Assembly: GCA_021157815.1 (NCBI GenBank)
Contig: JAGGVT010000094.1
Coordinates: 1 to 17,337 of the forward strand
Direction: 5' to 3'
Origin: a bacterium
Lineage (GTDB): Bacteria; JAJVIF01; JAGGVT01
Length of the DNA: 17,337 nucleotides
This document shows, piece by piece, positions 15,138 to 17,337 of this stretch. The first letter of the stretch is position 1, and each line of letters begins with the position of its first letter. Made by a program: the position numbers and the translations under genes. The notes under the pieces are model-generated. The model saw nothing but the letters and a program-made list of their open reading frames with translations. It was not told the DNA's origin and ran no database searches.

Positions 15138-16190
15138 ATGCCATTTTTTTTAAGGCATGATAACAAAGGATTTACGCTGGTTGAGATGCTGGTGGTTATT
15201 ACGATAATCGGCATTCTCGCCGCGATTGCAGTCCCAAACTATCTGAAAGCGAAAAATAAAGCCAAAGAGGCTGAATGTAAAGGCAATCTGCACATTATCC
15301 AGACCGCTCTCGAAAGATACAGCGTTGACCACGAAGGACTCTACCCGCCATACCTTATCGGCGGCGACAAAGGCGGATGGATGAAATGGCATCAGCAAAA
15401 TGACGGTTCTCATCCCAATGCCTGCTATCTGATGGATCCGCTTGTGGAATTTGGATACATGGATACCTATCCAAAAAATCCACTGATCACCGACGGTTCC
15501 ACAATTGTCTATTTTACCGGTGGAACATCCGTGGCTGGAACAGGAGACCCAAGATTCGGGCAGGCCGGTAATGTCATTGGCAACGTTGTCGAAGACCCCC
15601 GTTACTACCGAAAGGATAACGTGGCTGATATTCGCGACCCTGTCATCGAGACATATCTCACTCTTCCGAACACCGCGGAGGGTTTCAGGGACACATATCA
15701 CTATGAGATGGGCGGTTTCATGAATTCAAATGGCGATGTTCTCACCGCTGGCTGGTCCGGCCAGTTCTTCTATCGAGCGACAAGGGATATCAAACTCGGA
15801 CGAACCGGCGCGCAGGATCTCAACACCAAACTGCCGGATTACGGCTGGACGAAATCCAACGTGTATTACATTCTCGGGGTATTCGGTGCTGAGGGAACAC
15901 GCGGCATGGATGTCATTCGCCTTATCAATTACGATTCAAACGGCGCGCAGCTTTCCTATCGCACACCGCCTGAGGCTGGCTTGAACATTCAACTCGGTCG
16001 ATACGGTGACGACGGCAACGGAATCCCCGAGGTTTTCGGCGGCGGTGACCGTAACACAGGTCCGGTCTGGCCATATAACTACGACATTGACAAAAGAGGC
16101 GTAGAGGAAATGCGCTTCGGCGCCCCGGACGGTGTCCACGATGGCGTTGTCCTCGTGCTAACATCCAGCGGAAACGCCGAAAATTTCTAG
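15138..16190 (+). CDS. Type IV pilin/GspG-like pseudopilin with large C-terminal domain
   Basis: 350 residues from ATG 15138, chosen because AAGGAG (15123-15128) is nine bases upstream; the ATG at 15132 would be too close. A short basic leader (MPFFLRHDNKG11) ends at a class III signal site, G|FTLVE with the conserved Glu at mature position 5. A hydrophobic helix follows (LVVITIIGILAAIAVPNYL), as in type IV pilins and type II secretion pseudopilins cleaved by prepilin peptidase. Residues about 30-100 match the GspG-type helix (ECKGNLHIIQTALERYSVD then YPPYL). The remaining 250 residues are an unusually large Gly/Asp-rich outer domain (usual GspG: about 140). Monocistronic, with its own promoter and terminator; no secretion ATPase or peptidase gene is near. 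Confidence 0.9.
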   Translation: MPFFLRHDNKGFTLVEMLVVITIIGILAAIAVPNYLKAKNKAKEAECKGNLHIIQTALERYSVDHEGLYPPYLIGGDKGGWMKWHQQNDGSHPNACYLMDPLVEFGYMDTYPKNPLITDGSTIVYFTGGTSVAGTGDPRFGQAGNVIGNVVEDPRYYRKDNVADIRDPVIETYLTLPNTAEGFRDTYHYEMGGFMNSNGDVLTAGWSGQFFYRATRDIKLGRTGAQDLNTKLPDYGWTKSNVYYILGVFGAEGTRGMDVIRLINYDSNGAQLSYRTPPEAGLNIQLGRYGDDGNGIPEVFGGGDRNTGPVWPYNYDIDKRGVEEMRFGAPDGVHDGVVLVLTSSGNAENF

Positions 16191-16256
16191 GCGTTTATAA
16201 ACCCCTTGGGAACGCGAGTGTCTCGCTCGCATTTGATAAAAAATATAAGTTAACGC

Positions 16257-16308
16257 AACCCGGCACTTAGGTAAGTTCAGCACAGGCTGACCCCGTCGCC
16301 GGGTTTTT
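16257..16308 (+). terminator. Terminator downstream of the pseudopilin gene
   Basis: AACCCGGC (16257-16264) pairs with GCCGGGTT (16298-16305), followed by a run of T (16304-16308). The 33-base apical region has its own small hairpin, TCAGC-ACAG-GCTGA (16277-16290). It begins 66 bases after the pseudopilin stop codon. The same TCAGCACAGGCT string also appears at 9546-9557 without the partner stem. Confidence 0.75.
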
Positions 16309-16472
16309 ATTTGTCCAAAGCATGGAGCAAATCACATGCAATCGTGCATTTCAAATGCATAATTGTTAGAAGAAGATCGACCATCTAATTTGAATTATCA
16401 GAAAACCACTTGCGAAATGGTGCGCATTAGTATAGTGTTTAGGTGGCTGCTCAAGCCCTTTTAAATACAAAT

Positions 16473-16527
16473 GAGTATCGGGTGAGAAATAATAAAGGAT
16501 ATTCAAATTCCAGGAGAGTATCGGGTG
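16473..16527 (+). repeat. 12-base direct repeat beside the RAYT unit
   Basis: GAGTATCGGGTG occurs at 16473-16484 and again at 16516-16527, the second copy running into the left inverted repeat of the RAYT element. The rest of the 16309-16521 stretch is AT-rich, without a gene or clear signal. The repeat may mark an earlier insertion or an adjacent truncated repeat end. Confidence 0.55.
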
Positions 16528-16570
16528 CCGCCCACACATCACGTCTTTTTGTGATTTGTGGGTGAAATGC
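16522..16570 (+). repeat. Left REP-like terminal repeat of the RAYT unit
   Basis: Within the 49-base repeat, CCCACACATCAC (16531-16542) pairs with GTGATTTGTGGG (16551-16562), with a single C-T mismatch in the stem and loop GTCTTTTT. A single-stranded foot, GGGTGCCG, precedes the stem. A short foot beside an imperfect stem-loop is how RAYT enzymes recognise REP sequences (family knowledge). Confidence 0.8.
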
Positions 16571-16585
16571 GTAACTTAAAACAAC

Positions 16586-17134
16586 ATGCCCTCCAAATAC
16601 ACAAGACACAATATTCCTGGACATGCCCACGAGCTAACATTCTCATGCTACAAACGCCAACCTTTTCTTAAAAACGATAATATAAAAGAAATACTCGCAA
16701 TTGCAATAAACAACGCAAGTAATAAACATCATTTCGACACTTGGGCTTATGTATTCATGCCGGAACATGTCCACATCCTGATTTATCCCCAGGAAGAGAT
16801 CTATTCAATTTCCAATATTCTGAAATCAATAAAACTATCTACATCAAAAAAAGTAATAGCACGCCTTAGAAAAAAGAACTCACAATACTTAAAATATATG
16901 CGAACAGGCTTAAAACAACCGGAATATCGCTTCTGGCAGGACGGCGGAGGATATGACAGGAATTATATTACTCCAAAAGAAATCCTGAAACAAATAAAAT
17001 ACATTCACAATAACCCTATCAGACGAGATTTTGTTGATGACCCGACAAAGTGGAAATGGTCAAGTGCCGGTTTATGGTTAAGGGGAGAAGATGGTCCTGT
17101 TGCAATAAATAAAGAATCAATACCGATGATCTAA
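16586..17134 (+). CDS. REP-associated tyrosine transposase (RAYT, IS200-like HUH enzyme)
   Basis: 182 residues, full length for the family. Conserved features are the HUH metal-binding motif H61-V-H63 in FMPEHVHILI, the FWQDGGGYDRNY block (116-127), and IKYIHNNPIRR (137-147) with the probable catalytic Tyr139. The closing PTKWKWSSA is also conserved. HUH transposases cut single-stranded DNA and form a 5'-phosphotyrosine link. RAYTs act on REP hairpins and are normally host-domesticated, single-copy enzymes. No Shine-Dalgarno is seen before ATG 16586 (the upstream bases are AACTTAAAACAAC), so translation may be weak. No promoter was found between the pseudopilin terminator and the gene. The coding sequence looks complete and undamaged, so the enzyme may be active. 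Confidence 0.93.
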   Translation: MPSKYTRHNIPGHAHELTFSCYKRQPFLKNDNIKEILAIAINNASNKHHFDTWAYVFMPEHVHILIYPQEEIYSISNILKSIKLSTSKKVIARLRKKNSQYLKYMRTGLKQPEYRFWQDGGGYDRNYITPKEILKQIKYIHNNPIRRDFVDDPTKWKWSSAGLWLRGEDGPVAINKESIPMI

Positions 17135-17139
17135 TTCAT

Positions 17140-17188
17140 GCATTTCACCCACAAATCACAAAAAGACGTGATGTGTGGGCGGCACCCG
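17140..17188 (-). repeat. Right REP-like terminal repeat of the RAYT unit
   Basis: This is the exact reverse complement of 16522-16570, with no change in 49 bases. It starts five bases after the transposase stop codon (TAA at 17132-17134). In this orientation its stem-loop has no T-tract, so it is not an obvious terminator. Confidence 0.8.
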
Positions 17189-17211
17189 GGGATGTGTCAT
17201 TTACATACTTT

Positions 17212-17288
17212 TGTCATTCCGGGCTTGACCCGGAATCCATCTTGATAAGCGATAAAGGCATGGATTCTGAATCAAGTTCAGAATGACA
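17212..17288. repeat. Head-to-head pair of 29-base palindromic repeats
   Basis: The left unit 17212-17240 is identical to 13519-13547. The right unit 17260-17288 is an inverted, diverged copy. Each has a perfect 8-bp stem: ATTCCGGG/CCCGGAAT at 17216-17236, and ATTCTGAA/TTCAGAAT at 17264-17284. The five-base loop is the same in both once orientation is matched (CTTGA). Three base pairs differ between the two stems and all three keep pairing. The 19-base spacer carries no signal. Confidence 0.8.
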
Positions 17289-17337
17289 CTTCGTTGCTTG
17301 TATAAATCAGTATTGAAGTTTTAACATAGGAAGCGGA

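Larger units (their letters stand above)
16522..17188. mobile_element. RAYT transposable unit bounded by perfect 49-bp inverted repeats
   Basis: The bases 16522-16570 and 17140-17188 are exact reverse complements over 49 positions and enclose a single intact REP-associated tyrosine transposase gene. The gene starts 15 bases after the left repeat and its stop codon is five bases before the right one, so the unit of 667 bp contains nothing else. Each repeat folds into its own hairpin. Perfect identity of the two arms suggests recent spread or active upkeep. Confidence 0.85.

Noticed and set aside
15150-15701. Minus-strand open frame of 183 codons
   Set aside because: It is antisense to the pseudopilin, whose prepilin signal and promoter are clear; no domain is visible in the antisense product.

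Overview
The window looks like ordinary chromosome from an uncultured bacterium of moderate GC content. Bacterial markers are an EF-P with the lysine-type modification loop, two lipoboxes, a class III prepilin signal, classical Shine-Dalgarno sites and sigma70-like promoters. The pseudopilin, the PKD lipoprotein and the many exported or membrane proteins of unknown role suggest a free-living diderm, possibly from a candidate phylum. I cannot name the lineage from sequence alone. I found no rRNA, tRNA, CRISPR array or prophage.

Layout. 1-820 (+): a thioredoxin-fold protein without its CxxC pair, followed by a small zinc ribbon. 868-1144: a nest of dispersed inverted repeats. 1262-2575 (-): a P-loop protein of the cyclic 2,3-diphosphoglycerate synthetase family. 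2778-4438 (+): two envelope or exported proteins. 4497-4626: a GC-rich double-hairpin repeat. 4672-9404 (-): a SprT-like metalloprotease with a possible sliding-clamp motif, a PKD-domain lipoprotein, EF-P, a VanZ-family protein and a large GT-C-like membrane protein. 9597-10126 (-): a decayed, internally deleted IS1380-family transposase. 10404-14899 (+): a LonB-type ATP-dependent protease, a second copy of the GC-rich repeat, a C_GCAxxG_C_C cysteine protein, a short-chain dehydrogenase and a small lipoprotein. 15138-16190 (+): a GspG-like pseudopilin with its own promoter and terminator. 16522-17188: a RAYT (REP-associated tyrosine transposase) bounded by perfect 49-bp inverted repeats. 17212-17288: a head-to-head pair of another palindromic repeat, an identical copy of which sits at 13519-13547.

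The genes do not form one pathway. Several are housekeeping (EF-P, Lon-type proteolysis, SprT-like protease) or cell-surface genes. The most striking feature is the load of small palindromic repeats of at least five types beside a complete RAYT, which could mobilise one of them. The best candidates for something new are the SprT-like protease with an N-terminal QLTLF motif (a possible bacterial parallel to Spartan and its clamp-binding peptide), the self-contained RAYT unit, and the repeat pair whose hairpins differ at three positions but keep pairing.
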